NCBI GenBank assembly: GCA_030704615.1
Contig: CM060732.1
Span: 65,763,053 to 65,827,052, forward strand
Source of the DNA: Takakia lepidozioides
Lineage: Eukaryota > Streptophyta > Takakiopsida > Takakiales > Takakiaceae
Length of the DNA stretch: 64,000 bases
Direction of reading: 5' to 3'
Numbering within the stretch: position 1 is the first letter of the stretch; each line of letters starts with the position of its first letter. Below, one piece after another: positions 9,291 through 21,500 of the stretch. Position numbers and translations under genes: made by a program. The notes beneath the pieces are model-generated. The model made no database searches. It was not told where the DNA came from and worked only from the letters and a program-made list of their open reading frames with translations.

Positions 9291-10745
9291 CTGCCCTGAG
9301 TTTAAATTTCAGTCTAGTGCCGAGAGTGGGTAGACCCTTGAGGTCATCCAAGATGTCCTCCCCCATGTCACGGACTGGAAACAAGTTCAGGGAAGTTTTC
9401 TGCCTAACTCATTTTCATCAGACAATCTCATGGCAACAGACATGGCTGAGGACACTACAGCCTCTAAGTCAGATTTATCCAGCAGGGTCAAGACTTGCGG
9501 ATCCAGGTCCAGGTCCTTGAGGATCTCTTCTACTCTCTTCTGCCAGGACTTAGCCTGTTTGACAGGGCGGTCCTGTTTCCAAGATATAGAGTCGATTAAC
9601 TTAGGATATCTGGTGTTGGGCATATGTTGCAGCTGACCCCACCATCTGACCTTGAATTCATCTCGTCGGGAGCTTAAGGACGGAATGCCAAACTCACCCC
9701 GAACAGCCACATTGGCTGTTTTGGAGCATGCTGACATACACTCCTTAAGCACCCCCACTTGAATTGATTCTAGAGACTTAGCCTGGTTGGAGTTATCAAC
9801 CCATATAGCAAATCCGTACTCCAAGGCAGGTCTAATAACGCGACAAAGCATGGTTTTCTTAACCTCAGAGTTGACCCCTCTGCCAGTGGAAAAATTTAGT
9901 GAGCCCCAGAGCTTTGCCCTTGCCAGTTTGAACAACTTTCCGGATATGAGCATCCCAATTACAATTGGAGGAGAACTCAACGCCCAGGTAAGTGTAGGAA
10001 GGGAGGACCGGGATCTCTTGGCTACCCCACTGCCACTTAAGATCACTTCCTCCCTCTCCTCTGTCGTTGAATGCTACCACTGCACATTTGCTGACATTAG
10101 CCTCTAGCCCCCAAAAGTGGCTCCACAAGGGGTGGTGGTAGCTTTACGGAACTTAGTTGGGGTGGCATAGGACTCACCATGGGGGCGGAGACCTCGTGGT
10201 GGGAGTCGTGGGGAGTCTTGGGACTCATCACGGTCCATAGGGGCCGTGGTGAGTGGGCCAAGACTCACCGCGACAGCTTGCAAACTGTGGTAAGAAGTGT
10301 AATGCTACGGTAGTTCCTAGGCTGTCATCTGTCACCTCAGATTGACACTGACACCCTCTCTCCAGCGAAAGGGTATCATTTCAGTCTTCCAAATAAGGTC
10401 CCAGAGGAGTGCAAGGGCATCTACCATATGATCACACCAGGCTTCACAATCGTATCAGACACACCAACTTTATAGCCCTTTAGATGTTCTATTGCTTCAA
10501 CAATCTCAGAAGAACTAATGGGCACGTTGTACCCCTTTGTGATGCACTCCAGTTTTTCAGGGTTGTCTTGGATTGTAGACAGTCATTTCCACTGTACCCT
10601 TCCATTCTTTAGAAGACTCCTCACTGTTTATAGGTAGGTCTGACTGATAGGGTCTTCTTGCATAGGCCTTTGGGCTTTGCTTACCCACTAGGTTTGCCAT
10701 CCCTAGTAGTATGGTGGTATTGTTTCTCATGTTTATGTTGAGCAA
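9290..10745 (-). pseudogene. LINE insertion, minus strand, internally deleted
   Basis: Non-LTR ORF2 pieces in order on the minus strand. At 10,745-10,400 lies the segment leading into reverse transcriptase (SSSEIVEAIEHLKGYKVG, paralogous to SLSEIVEAIEHLNGYKAG at about 16,940). At 10,128-9,387 lies the region after the catalytic core (PSYTYLGVEF, then VIRPALEYGFAIWVDNS and RRDEFKVRWWGQLQHMP). The catalytic Y/F-A-D-D part is missing; in its place at 10,130-10,300 sits a short sequence related to 36,240-36,370. Several frame breaks are present. Same family as the pieces at 14,580-17,270. Confidence 0.75.
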
Positions 10746-10754
10746 TGTGTGCAG

Positions 10755-13700
10755 AGTTCAATAAAAAAAAGGAAGGGAATTGCAAGGAAGGATGCGAACG
10801 AGCATAAGTCTCTTACTCTAGCAAAATGTGCACCAACTATTGCGCCAACTGCTGTGATGAGTGGCGCGGTTGTTCCAACTTACAAAAATCCAGCCCTGCC
10901 CACTCCACAGACTGACGTTCCAGCTCCCTTGTATCCACCAGTATCGGCTCCTCCCTCGTATCCGCTTATGTACCCGCAGTATCCTGCCATGTCAGGGTAT
11001 AATCTGCATGGGCACATGCCGTATCCTCACTATCAACCTCCAAACAATGATCCTCAGTGCCAGAATTACAATTCTTTTGCTCCACCTGCAGGCGCTCCAA
11101 TGCATGATCCTAGTCAAGGTGGGTATTCCATTTACCACCATTATGGAATGCATCCCCATAGTATGTATCCTCCTCGGCCTATGTACAACCAACCTACTTC
11201 CTCCCTCTATCCTTCCAGCCCTGCAAGACCACACCAGGGGCAGGTCCAGTATGGTGGCCACCAACCTTCAGGATCCAACTACAGTGGAGTACAACAGCCG
11301 ACACCTTCGAGCTTCACTGCACCGCGGCCACCTCTTTATCCAACATTTCCAGGTACACCTAATACCCTGAAAGGGAAAGGCATTCTGAAACAGACTGAGG
11401 ATGCATTTGCTCCGTATCATCCTGTGGGGTGGGAGACAACAGTCCAGCCCCAACAGAGTGAAGGTGGTAACATGCAAGGTACTGCTGAAACCTTGCAGGA
11501 TTTCAGCCTTACTCCTGGGGGGACATCAGGTGTGACTCCTATAGAACGCAAAAATGCTTTAAGGAGGGAAAGAAGGGCACTTGCAAAAGATCTGAGAGAC
11601 CACGCTGCTCAGAATGTGGCTGTAGGGAGGAGGAAATTTTTCATTTCTTGTGATGAACTTGGAAACCCTGAAGGTCCTGCTCGGAACCAGTGGATGACAG
11701 CTCTGCGAGGGCAGTGTCAATGTTTGTTGGACTGGTCATTGTATGCTCAGGATCAACCATTACACTTAATTGAAAAGATCATGGAGATCTTGGCTTCAGA
11801 TTGGGAATACGGACCTCCTGGTCTTAACATAAAGGCTATTACAAAAACAATTTGCGGGAAGCTCAAGTACCAACGAAATAAGCTGTTCAAAAATTACTAT
11901 AGTGTGGGGCTGCCCAAACCCCACCATGTGCCAGACAAGACATGGGCACAACTAGTTGTTAGTTGGGGTTCCACTGATTTCAAGAAATTCCAGGCAAATG
12001 GTGTCAAGGCGCGGGGATGTGTGAAGAATACATCTCGATCGGGTCGCAGTGGAATCAACGGTGTTGTAGCACGACTGGTATACTTCTCTTACAACATAGG
12101 AAGTTCCCACATTGTTTTGCATTGACAAACTTTATGTGTTGGGTTTTTTTGGATGGAGCTCAGAGTCTATTCCTATATGGATGGAATTAGTACACATTGC
12201 TACTACTTGGGGGCCTTCTCAGAGTTGGGCGCCAGCAAGAAACTAAGCACTCTTATTGAGGGGAGTCATTGATGCTATCCTAGATAATTCTTTACTGTTG
12301 GCAGTGTGCTATGCTAGTCATTTACACTTGCAAGTTTGTTGCAATCACAGGAGAAGGAGACTGGACGTACACCAAGTTTGCAGGAGATCGCCGGTAGAGC
12401 CAGGAGTGACAAAGGCTACGGGTCGGGGTGTACAGGCAGTGCAGCCACAACGGTATATAAACTCAGTACCAATTCTGGTGTGAATTACATATTCGTGATT
12501 TCCATGCCATTGCTAGTTGCCGTTTGGTTCTCTTTTCTTACTAGTTCATCAGTCAGTGTAGTGAATTGTTACTTTGGAGGTGTTCTATGTGATGGGGCAG
12601 GGAATTGGTTCACTAGCAGCTCGCCTCGATGCTATGGAAAACAAACAAGTGCAGATGGAAGCCAGCTCCAAGGCAGCTTTGGAAGCAGTCCAAGTCCAAC
12701 TGGAGGCAGCAGCTGCATTCAACATTGCGCTCGCAGCTAAACTTGGCATGAATGTGCCAGATTCACAGCCTACAGGTCCACCATGCACCACCTTTGCGCC
12801 ACAGACAACAAATGAGACTATTTCTCATGTTATGGGCTCACCACTCAACCTGTTCAAGGCAGTTTCTTCACCGCCACCAAAGCCAAACACAATAGGCTCA
12901 TTGTTTGGGCTTTCAGAAATGGAGGGGGATGATGACATGGAGGGTTGGTCTGAATTAGGTGAACTCAATCCATCCCCCCATATTGTTGAGGCAACTGCAA
13001 AGTGTTCATCAGTTTTGTTGTCCCCTACACCTGTAGCACTGCCGGCATATGTACTACCCTCTCAATATGCCTGTGAGGTCTCCATGAATTTGCAGAGTGC
13101 CCCACAGAAATATGTGTCTTTTGTACATGATAATCATGTACAAGTTGTAGGTAATTGCCCTTCGGCAACTGAGAGGCAGAAACACATCCTTATACTTGAC
13201 TTGAATGGATTGTTATGTGAGAGCAGACTACGAACAAGGGAATACCTAGAGCCCACTGTCACCTCCAGACCTGGGTGTCAGGAGTTTCTGGACCGATGCC
13301 TTCAGATTTTTGATGTAGGTGTATGGTCTTCCATGTCATTGAGTAATGTCCTTCCAGTTGTGAAAGCTTTGTTTCGTGGGAAGCAACCAAAGATGGTGCT
13401 TCACCAAGACTATTGTGACCAGCCTGTGGGAATGGTGGACCCTTTCAATCCTTCTAAAACTGTCATGTACAAGAACTTATGTAAGTTTTGGAAGGACTAT
13501 AGCCATTACAATCCAACCAATACTTTGCTGGTGGACGATTCCCCACTCACTTGCTTACCCAACCCTGCAAATAATTGCATCTTCCCGTATCCATGGAAGT
13601 TGAGGGATCAGCCAAACTGCAAGAGGCTTATGAAAGAATTACTGCCTTGGTTAGAGGGTGTATCCAAGGCTGCACACATCCCTGAGTATGTGTCAGGGCA

Positions 13701-14015
13701 CCCATACAGATATGGGCAGCCCAACTACTTGTTCAATACTGCAGCCATGGGTAGTGGATCACAACAATCTGCAAAGGCATCCGAACCAGGGCTTCCTGCT
13801 ACCAGAGTTCCAACGACTTTGCCTCCCGATGCAACAACAAAGCATAATCAAAGAAAGGTGAGAGCAAAAGTTTCAATGCTTGGGCGCGTGGGTGGATTTG
13901 TATTGTTAATGCTACTTCACAATGTGTGTCATTCGTGCTATTCTCATTTTTTGATCGTTGTGTCATTCAATATACAGATGGTGAAACTAGTGAAGCTGTC
14001 GCGCACCTCACTTCG
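10755..14015 (+). CDS. TNPA-like CACTA accessory protein fused to an FCP1/NIF phosphatase domain
   Basis: Four exons with matching phases: 10,755-12,077, 12,351-12,452, 12,601-13,857 and 13,978-14,015. The first exon starts at a splice acceptor, so the true start is not seen. It begins with a Lys-rich segment and about 170 residues rich in Pro, Tyr and Gln, then (11,638-12,077) a Transposase_24-type region: a Trp-rich block, KTICGKLKYQRNKLFKNYY, and a VPDKTWAQLVVSW motif. Exon 2 adds the EKETGRTPSLQEI motif that follows this domain in En/Spm proteins. Exon 3 opens with an Ala/Gln coiled coil (LAARLDAMENKQVQMEASSK) and runs without a stop into a HAD-type FCP1 domain: DLNGLL (13,198; second Asp replaced by Asn as in a plant subfamily), VWSS (13,321) and LLVDDSP (13,525). 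FCP1/NIF domains dephosphorylate phosphoserine in proteins such as RNA polymerase II. The 3' end is lost to LINE debris. Activity is uncertain. Confidence 0.75.
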
Positions 14016-14580
14016 GTAAGCTCCCCTTCAAGTCATAGTTACTTGCTTTGATGCGCGCGCCTGACTCCCAACCTGGCCGCCGGGCCAACTTGGAGCTTCG
14101 GCTGCTCACCGGGACATAACGGTCCCCCTTCGCTCCCCCACTAAACCCTCCACCTATTTGGGCCTAGTGGAATTCCCTTTGGTAGATGGCAGTCCGGAAC
14201 AGCTCCCCACTCTTTGGTCGCTTTCCGGCTCGCTCGCTTACTCACTAGTTTTTGGTCACCAACGGGCTTGCACCGTTCTCCGGGTCACTACTCCCCTTAT
14301 ATATACTTCTGTAGCTGTCCGCGGGGGTTTCACAACCAGCCATGCCATTTTATGGCGAACCACCACGAAAACCCTCGACTCCCGTAAGCACCCATCTTGA
14401 GGTTGATTTGGAGTCTGGAAGTGTTTTCCATGAAGGTGAGGCAGGCTTCCTGGGGGCTGTGTCAACCATGTCCCTGAGCTGGCCTATTCAAGGAAGGAAA
14501 AAAGAAAGAAACCTCTAAGGAAACCTCTGTCCTAGAACGACACCTTCCTTCTACAAAGGTTTCCTTCCTTGACATCTTAT
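14016..14580. other. Spacer with dispersed repeat
   Basis: No gene recognised. 14,340-14,390 (ATGGCGAACCACCACGAAAA) is closely related to a sequence at 36,265-36,305, marking a short dispersed repeat. Confidence 0.45.
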
Positions 14581-15300
14581 GGTGCACGCGCTGACATGCT
14601 CTCTTTGAGCACCAAAAGCTGAATGGATTCTAAAGTTTTAGCATGATTGGAGTTGGCCAACCCACACGGCAGATGTGTACTCCAAGGCCTGATAAGGCCT
14701 GATCTCTTCATAAGTGCTGGTATGGCGGCATCACCCACCTGTAACCCAAATATCTTGCTTTCCTAATTTTTAAGGGGCTGATAAACGAAAACATTGAAGA
14801 GTAGCGGGGAGAGGGTACAACCTTGAGCTACACCTTGGTCAATGTCAAAGAAATTAGACTTCTCGCTATTGACCACAACACAAGCTTTGGTGTTCGCATG
14901 CAGGTTGTGAACCATCCTCCATATCTTTCCCCTGACCCCAGAAGCTGTAGAACAACTGACGTGGCTGCTCAGGGCGAGTTTGGAACATGATGAGTTCAAG
15001 GTCAGATGGTACAGTCAGCTGAATCGCATGCCTCATACCAGCGACCCTATGATAAATGAATATTAGGAAGGAAGAACTCACCCTGCTAGATGAATCTGAC
15101 GTGGAGGCTAAAGTGTCTAAGGCCATGTCAAAAGCATGAAGAATGTGCGAACAAAACAATGTTAGGCATAAACTTCCCTGAACTCGTTTCCAGTTTGTGA
15201 CATGGGTGAGGACTTTGAGGATGATCTGAAGGGCAGACCTACCCTTGGCACTAGACTGAAAATTTTACCTCAGGATGAGGAGTCTACCTTTGAACAATAA
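14580..15300. pseudogene. Scrambled LINE pieces in both orientations
   Basis: On the minus strand 14,763-14,930 encodes the reverse transcriptase segment before the active site (FFDIDQGVAQGCTLSPLLF). 14,630-14,690 on the minus strand matches the post-catalytic region also seen at 9,770-9,840. On the plus strand 14,985-15,060 encodes DEFKVRWYSQLNRMPH and 15,160-15,280 matches, inverted, 9,290-9,400. So parts of one LINE family lie head to head. No open ORF remains. Confidence 0.65.
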
Positions 15301-15549
15301 ACAGATGCAGAGAGGAAAGGGAGATTGTCAATGCTCACTGGTGTGGGTGGCCTGAAGACAATGTCCATTTTCTGATACAAGTCCGGGGTATTCTCATCAG
15401 AGAGCGACCCTCTTCAGGACCATCAAGAACATAGTCCCTGCACCTCTGTTCACCAACTTTCAATATCTCAAGGCTGAGTCTAAAGCGGTGGCCTTGTTGG
15501 GGTCTCATTGCTTGGTAGCCCACATACAACATATTGATGCTTGTGTGAA

Positions 15550-15706
15550 GGGCTTTCTAAGAGGAATCTGGAAAGCCTGAACTAATGTTTATAACACGGT
15601 AAGTCCTACTACTGGAGTGAGCCCCTCATGTCTATTCCCTCTTGTTCTGCTGGGCACGGGCAAGGTCTGTGGCCACAAGGCTATGATAAGCAACTTCTCA
15701 GGAGTG

Positions 15707-15741
<35 letters not shown>

Positions 15742-15745
15742 AGTC
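15550..15745 (+). repeat. Dispersed repeat ending in a CT microsatellite, copy 1
   Basis: 15,550-15,745 and 17,205-17,395 share GGTAAGTC, CCACAAGGCTA and a terminal run of TC dinucleotides (15,709-15,738 here). A third, inverted copy lies near 50,808-50,890. In copies 1 and 2 the sequence before GGTAAGT is LINE-like. Confidence 0.6.
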
Positions 15746-17270
15746 TCGAGGACGAAGGACCTCTTTGTGGGTTGTGTTTACATGCCCACAGAGGGGACGC
15801 TTTGTGCTGATGCAGACAAAGCCTTCGAAGATGTAAAGCTGGACTGTGCTTCGTTCCTTGCCAAAGGTCAGGTGGTGCTATTGGGTGACTTCAATGCCCG
15901 GTGGGCAAAGGGCTCCATCAGGACGATATCATTGGACCTTTTGGTGAGGACGAACTGAATTCTAATGGCAGACGGTTAATTAACTGTCTAGAAGATCTTC
16001 AGCTTTTGACCTTGAATAACAGGACAAGAGGTGACCAAGTGCAGTGGACTCATGAGAAATCCCAAACTGGGGAACGTTCCATTGTGGATTATATCATAAT
16101 GGACAAAAATTTGTTCCCCCAGTGTGCCAATGTGTTGATCGACAGAACTGATATTGGTACCTCTGACCATTTCCTGGTTTGGAATGAGATCAAAAGGTGT
16201 TTTCCCAACACCAAGAGATATGTGAAACATTCGATTCGGAAGTGGCGCATAGAAAAACTCCATAATGAGGAGGTCAAGGCTGAGTATGTCCAGCCCTTGC
16301 AAGAGGGTCTCCCTCATTTTGTCCAATCGCTCCAAGAACTTCAGTCTCACTCTGATAATGCAAGAAATGAAGTCGAAAGAGCAGGGGACTCTTGGGAGAG
16401 TTTCGTTTCCTCCGTGGTTGACAAGATCATTGGGATGAAACTAATTGTCTATGGTAGAGCTGTTAATTGGTGGACCAATGAGATTAAACTCAAGATAGCT
16501 GAGAGACGAGCCCTCTATAAAGAGTGCTGCAATTTGGAAACCAACAGAGAATTGTGGGCGAGGTACTACCAGCTCCGTAAAGATATCAAACAGCTTGTTA
16601 GGTCTCAGAAGAAATTATACTGGGACAAGTTATACAGTGAAATAAACTCAAACCACCATGGTGGTAATGACAAGAAATTCTGGTTGGCCCTTCAACATTT
16701 GTACAAGCCGAAAAACGGTCAGCAAGTACAAGCGCTAAAGACTACTAAAGGTGCAGTGGTGACTTCATCGGTTGACATTGTCAAAACCTTTGAAACTCAC
16801 TACAGTATCCTTGGCATAACTTCTAGGTCTAACAGTGAGGTGTCTTCTACTGAATGGAGGGACACAGTTGGAAAACCTGTTCCTATGATGCAAAACAGCC
16901 CTGATGAACTGGAGTATATTTCAATGGCTTATAACGCTCCCATTAGTCTTTCTGAGATTGTGGAAGCAATTGAACATTTAAATGGATATAAAGCTGGTGG
17001 ACCTGATGGTATTGTCAACGAGCTTATCAAGCACGGTGGCGATCCCATGCGGGTTGTCAACATAAATCAGGCGTTGGCAGAGACGGTTCAATCCATCAAC
17101 TTCAAGACAGAATTCAATCCCTACTTCTCCTCTTTAACCTGATCTAGAAGACTGAAACGATCCCCTTTCGCTGGTGACAGGGCGTCATTGTCAATCTATA
17201 CAAGAAGGATTTCTAGAGGATATCTGGAAAACCCAAATTAATTCTATATATGAAGGTAAGTCTTACTACC
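15598..17270 (+). pseudogene. LINE ORF2 5' portion: endonuclease and start of reverse transcriptase
   Basis: The frame at 15,730-15,910 carries an apurinic-like endonuclease (EEP) domain (VYMPTEGTLC, VVLLGDFNARW). After a frameshift near 15,905 it continues at 15,910-17,142 with NSNGRRLINCLEDLQLLTLN, SIVDYIIMD and the catalytic IGTSDHFLVW of the same domain, then a linker and the reverse transcriptase entry EAIEHLNGYKAGGPDGIVNE. The first RT block continues in another frame to about 17,250 (GVIVNLYKKD) and then ends in a dispersed repeat. The element therefore lacks the RT catalytic core and is dead; it sits between the TNPA-FCP1 gene and tnp2 of element 2. Confidence 0.85.
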
Positions 17271-17395
17271 AACGTCAGCCCCTGACAGAGGTAGGTTCTG
17301 TCCATTTTGTTCCCGCTCAAACTGGGCGCGGGGTCAATGTCCACAAGGCTACGGAAAAAAACATCTTATGAGTACAATCTCTCTCTCTCTGATGA
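17205..17395 (+). repeat. Dispersed repeat ending in a CT microsatellite, copy 2
   Basis: Second copy of the repeat at 15,550-15,745; contains GTCCACAAGGCTACGG and ends in TCTCTCTCTCTCT. Confidence 0.6.
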
Positions 17396-17876
17396 AAATG
17401 AAGTTAAACAAAGTGGCTTGTCACTACCGTTCATGTTCTTCTTCTTCTTGGTCCATGGATTGGTGTGAGACAATCACCAAATCAAAACCACTATTCTCAG
17501 TTTATGGGTTCAAGATGAAAAAGGAAAAAGAGGCAACATTTATATACCATCATGAAGGAGAGTCAAGCATACCATAAGAGTACCAACACTCACATTGCTG
17601 AAAACAAAGGCACATGGTCCACAAGTTGAATTGGCAAAGAGATGTTGGAGGGTTTAGGGGTAAGGACTTCAAGTGCCTCTAGTGTTGCATTGTCTATCTG
17701 GCTTTGTTGAAGAAGAAGTATGACCCCCACAACTGTTGGCCTCATTACAATCCAGACCAAGCCAGAAAGCAGGCAACTAGAGTTGACATTCCAGTGAGCC
17801 TTTTCCCACCCAAATTCATATGCAAGACTCATGCCCAACAACCTTGCTGCAATTGTTTCTTACCCTCACTGCCTTT
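17396..17876. other. No gene recognised
   Basis: No coding similarity seen between the LINE remnant and the small minus-strand gene. Confidence 0.45.
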
Positions 17877-18511
17877 TCATATGCATATGGAGACAGAACT
17901 TTGGTGCAGATCGCAAACCTGCTGATGGGTTGGGGAGTTTGCAGGGTGCTTTGCGCACTTTGTCTTTGTTGGGGCTTCTTTCATCGTTTCCATCTCTGAC
18001 TCCGAGCTGGTCTCATTGAAGTCTTCATGTGCGGCATAATCTTGGTCTCGCTGCAATTCTTGCTCTCGTGCCTCCTCTGTGTCTGACTCCGCTTGAACCT
18101 GCGCTTCCTCCTCTTGCTCTACCTCTTTCTCCCGTTGTGACATTGCAGAGTGCAGGAGTTGAACTCTGTGACTTCGGCGAGGAGGACCTGTGTGTTTGAG
18201 GATTTCCTCAACGAGGCGTTTAGGGCGACTCAAGCTCTCTTCGACGCTGCAAAGAAGAAGAAAGACAAAGTCAGCAGCTGCAAAACCCTAACATATCCTC
18301 TCTGCAGGTTTGGAGCTTTTAATGCGGTTTCATGGCTAGGGCTAGGTAGGGGATATGAAAAAAACCGAAGTTTGGACCTCTTTGCAATGTCGTAGATCTT
18401 CAGTTGTGTGAAGAATGCCTTGTTCTCCGCTTGACGCTTTGCTCGTTCTACCTCCCTCGCTGTAGGCTTGCGCCCTGGTGTAACTTCTGGACACTCTATT
18501 TGGGTCTCCAT
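17877..18511 (-). CDS. Small acidic protein gene, head to head with tnp2
   Basis: A two-exon model with correct phases: exon 1 18,511-18,378 (ATG at 18,511), intron 18,377-18,247 with GT donor and a TTTCTTCTTCTTTGCAG acceptor, exon 2 18,246-17,877 ending in a stop. Total 504 bases, 167 residues, no interruption. Exon 1 encodes a basic helix (TAREVERAKRQAENKAFF); exon 2 opens RPKRLVEEILKHTG and continues into a Glu-rich, probably coiled or disordered tail. I do not recognise the family. The start codon lies 29 bases from the tnp2 ATG on the other strand, so the two genes would share one very short bidirectional promoter or have overlapping leaders. It could be an accessory gene of element 2 or a captured host gene. 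The splice model is inferred from the sequence. Confidence 0.5.
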
Positions 18512-18540
18512 TTCCTGACGAGTCTCACTCACTCGCCAAG

Positions 18541-21500
18541 ATGATACCTCCTATTGCCTATCGATTGCAAAGGCGGACACAAGCAGAACATGACGATGAC
18601 AGATTGTGGAAACTAGAGGAAGCGCGAGCAAGAAGACTGGGTCTTTGGAAAATTCTATGTCCATGCAATGCCTGTCATGGTGGGAACTGGCAAACCATTG
18701 GCCGGGCTAAGCGTCATCTGCTTTTGAACTTGCGAGATCCTAACTTACGAGAACTCCCGGTGCATATCTCTGGATTTTCTTCCCTTTGCAGATGCATACT
18801 TTGAAATTATAAGAAACAGTTCAAATTCCTGGTAGCGGTATTGTTGTAAGGTGTAGAGTATTGTACATGTCCGTTTTCCTATTGCCACGTGCCTGTATAA
18901 TGGCACGTTCCACATCCACTATCGCAAATGAAAAAACTCCCCATCTTATAGTGGATTGACATGTGGCGTCTGATATGTACTAAGCAGGAAAACTCTGGAG
19001 ACGAACATGAGGGGTTTAGAACAGAAACCAGCCCTGCAGGTGGTCCTGATACCTTGGATCGTAATTTTGACATGCTTAGAATGCTCCGGGAGACATTCGC
19101 AACTATAGATAATGGGGTGCAAACTGGTGATGCACATGAGGAACCGGGAGATGGAACACAGGGCCAATGGGACACAGATGGAGTGCCAGAGTAGACTGAT
19201 GGTGGACTGAAGAGCGATGGTGATCGTGGTGCAGCGAGTGCCTTACATTTTGAGCACGAGGCATCCAGGGCTTTATATGTAGGGAGTTCTTCCTCTCGAT
19301 TGTCTGCTACCTTACTGCTGTTAAATGCTTGTCAAACCCATGGTGTGTCAAACACCTTTGTCGATGAACTCCTTACATTGTTAGGAAGACAACTGTTGCC
19401 AGCAGACAATTGCCTGCCAAAGTCCCACTATGAGGCAAAACAACTCATAATGGAACTCGGGCTTCATTACGAGAGTATACATGCATGTCCGAAAGGCTGT
19501 GTGTTGTTCAGAAGGGAGCTTCAGAATTTGGAGGTTTGTCCAAAATGTCAGGCACGTCGTTATGTGGTGGGTACGAAGACACCAGTACCTCGTAAGGTCC
19601 TCCGACATTTCCCTATCATTCCAAGGCTGCTTCGAATGTATAAAGCCAAATCCATCTCAGAGTTAATGTCATGGCACTTTAAGAATCGAAGTCTGGATGG
19701 CTTGGTTAGGCACCCAGCAGACAGCAAGGCTTGGGCCCACATTGACCAAAAATGGCCTGAGTTTGCAGCGGACCCCAGAAATCTGCGATTGGGTCTCGCA
19801 TGGGATGGTGTCAATCCTTACAGTGATAAATCAAACAAATGGTCAACTTGGCCTGTCATGTTGGTAAACTATAATCTTCCACCCTGGCTGTGTACTAAGC
19901 CATTTTTCACGATGTTGGCTTTATTGATTCCTGGACCACAATCTGTGGGAAATGACAATGCAGATGTTTATCTGCAGCCCCTTGTGGATGAGCTAAAATT
20001 GTTGTGGGAAGTTGGTGTGGAGGCATTGGATGGAAGTAGCCTAGTGGGGCAACAGTCATTTCGCATGAGGGCCATCTTGATGTGGTCAATCCACGACTTT
20101 CCAGCTTATGGGTCGCTAGCAGGATGCGCACACGAAGGATACAAGGCCTGCCCAGCTTGCGGCCCTAATGTTGATTCCAGGTACTCGAAGGCATGCAAAA
20201 AAGTTTTGTATCTTGGTCATAAGAGATACTTGCCTGCTGTTCATCCCTATAGGAATAACTCGTCCCACTTTAATGGACATGTGGAACATAGAGCAGCTCC
20301 TATGGTGGTCACTGCAAGTGAGCAATTTGACCGGGCTAAAACCAGAGAGTTGTATCTCGCAATGGGAGGGGCTGAGGGGGGAAAACAGGACCCTTCAAAG
20401 GAACATGGCATGGTGATGCATTGTGAAAAAACGGGTCACTGTTTTGAACCAATTGCCATACTGGAAAGACTTACTCATCCGATACACACTGGATGTGATG
20501 CATTGTGAAAAAAAATTGTGTGAGAATGTGCTGAGAACCATTCTTGGGGAGAAGGACACAGCCACATCTAGGAAGGATATGGAACTCAATGTCATTCGTG
20601 AACACTTGTGGTTGAGACCCCATCCCTCTCACCCGAACAAGTTGGTGAAGCCTTTGGCCCCATATGTTCTTACTGAAGATGAGAAGGTGTTGTTTTTGGA
20701 AACATTGGCTACAGTAAAGGCCCCCACAGGTTATGCTGCCACATTCCAGAAACATGTGGCTGACAATAAACTGTCTACAATGAAAACCCATGACTACCAT
20801 GTAATGATGCAACAGATTTTACCTCTTTGCATTCGAGGGGTATTGGGAAAGGGTCCACAGATGGCAATTATGAGGCTTTCTTGAGTCTTCCGAAAAGTGT
20901 GTGCAAAGATCATTAATCCAACTGAGCTACCGGCCTTAAAAGAAGATGTTGCAATCACTATGTGTCTGCTGGAGAAAGAATTCCCTCCGTCATTTTTTGA
21001 TATCATGACTCACTTGCTTGTACACCTTGTGGACGAATTGGAGGTGTGTGGTCCCGTGTCTAGCCGTTGGATGTATCCTATGGAACGGTATGAAGACATT
21101 AAAAGGCTATGTAAGGAATATGAGCCGACCTGAAGGGAGCATGGCGGAAGGGTATGCTTTGGATGAGGCCCTAGGGTTTCTAACTGAGTATATGGCTGAA
21201 TTTCATGCTACAAGCCGAAGGGTGTGGGACTCCAATGAAGAAGACTCAGTTAGTGGGGAGGTGGTTCAAGGATTGGGAAGTGTACGAGTCCTCACCATTC
21301 AAGAACGAGACAGTGCACACGAGTATATTTTGCACAACACAGATTGCATGAAACCATTCCTTGAGTAAGTATGTTGCTTATCATATCCTGTGTGTTTCAT
21401 TTCTGCCAATGGTATAAGCTGTAATCCTAATTTGCAATTCTCATTTGGACAGGGCCTATGAAGAGGAGATGGCACTCATAGAAGCATCCCGCATTGAGTT

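Noticed and set aside
10861-11370. 169-codon frame overlapping the TNPA-like exon
   Set aside because: Shadow of the Pro/Tyr-rich exon in another frame.
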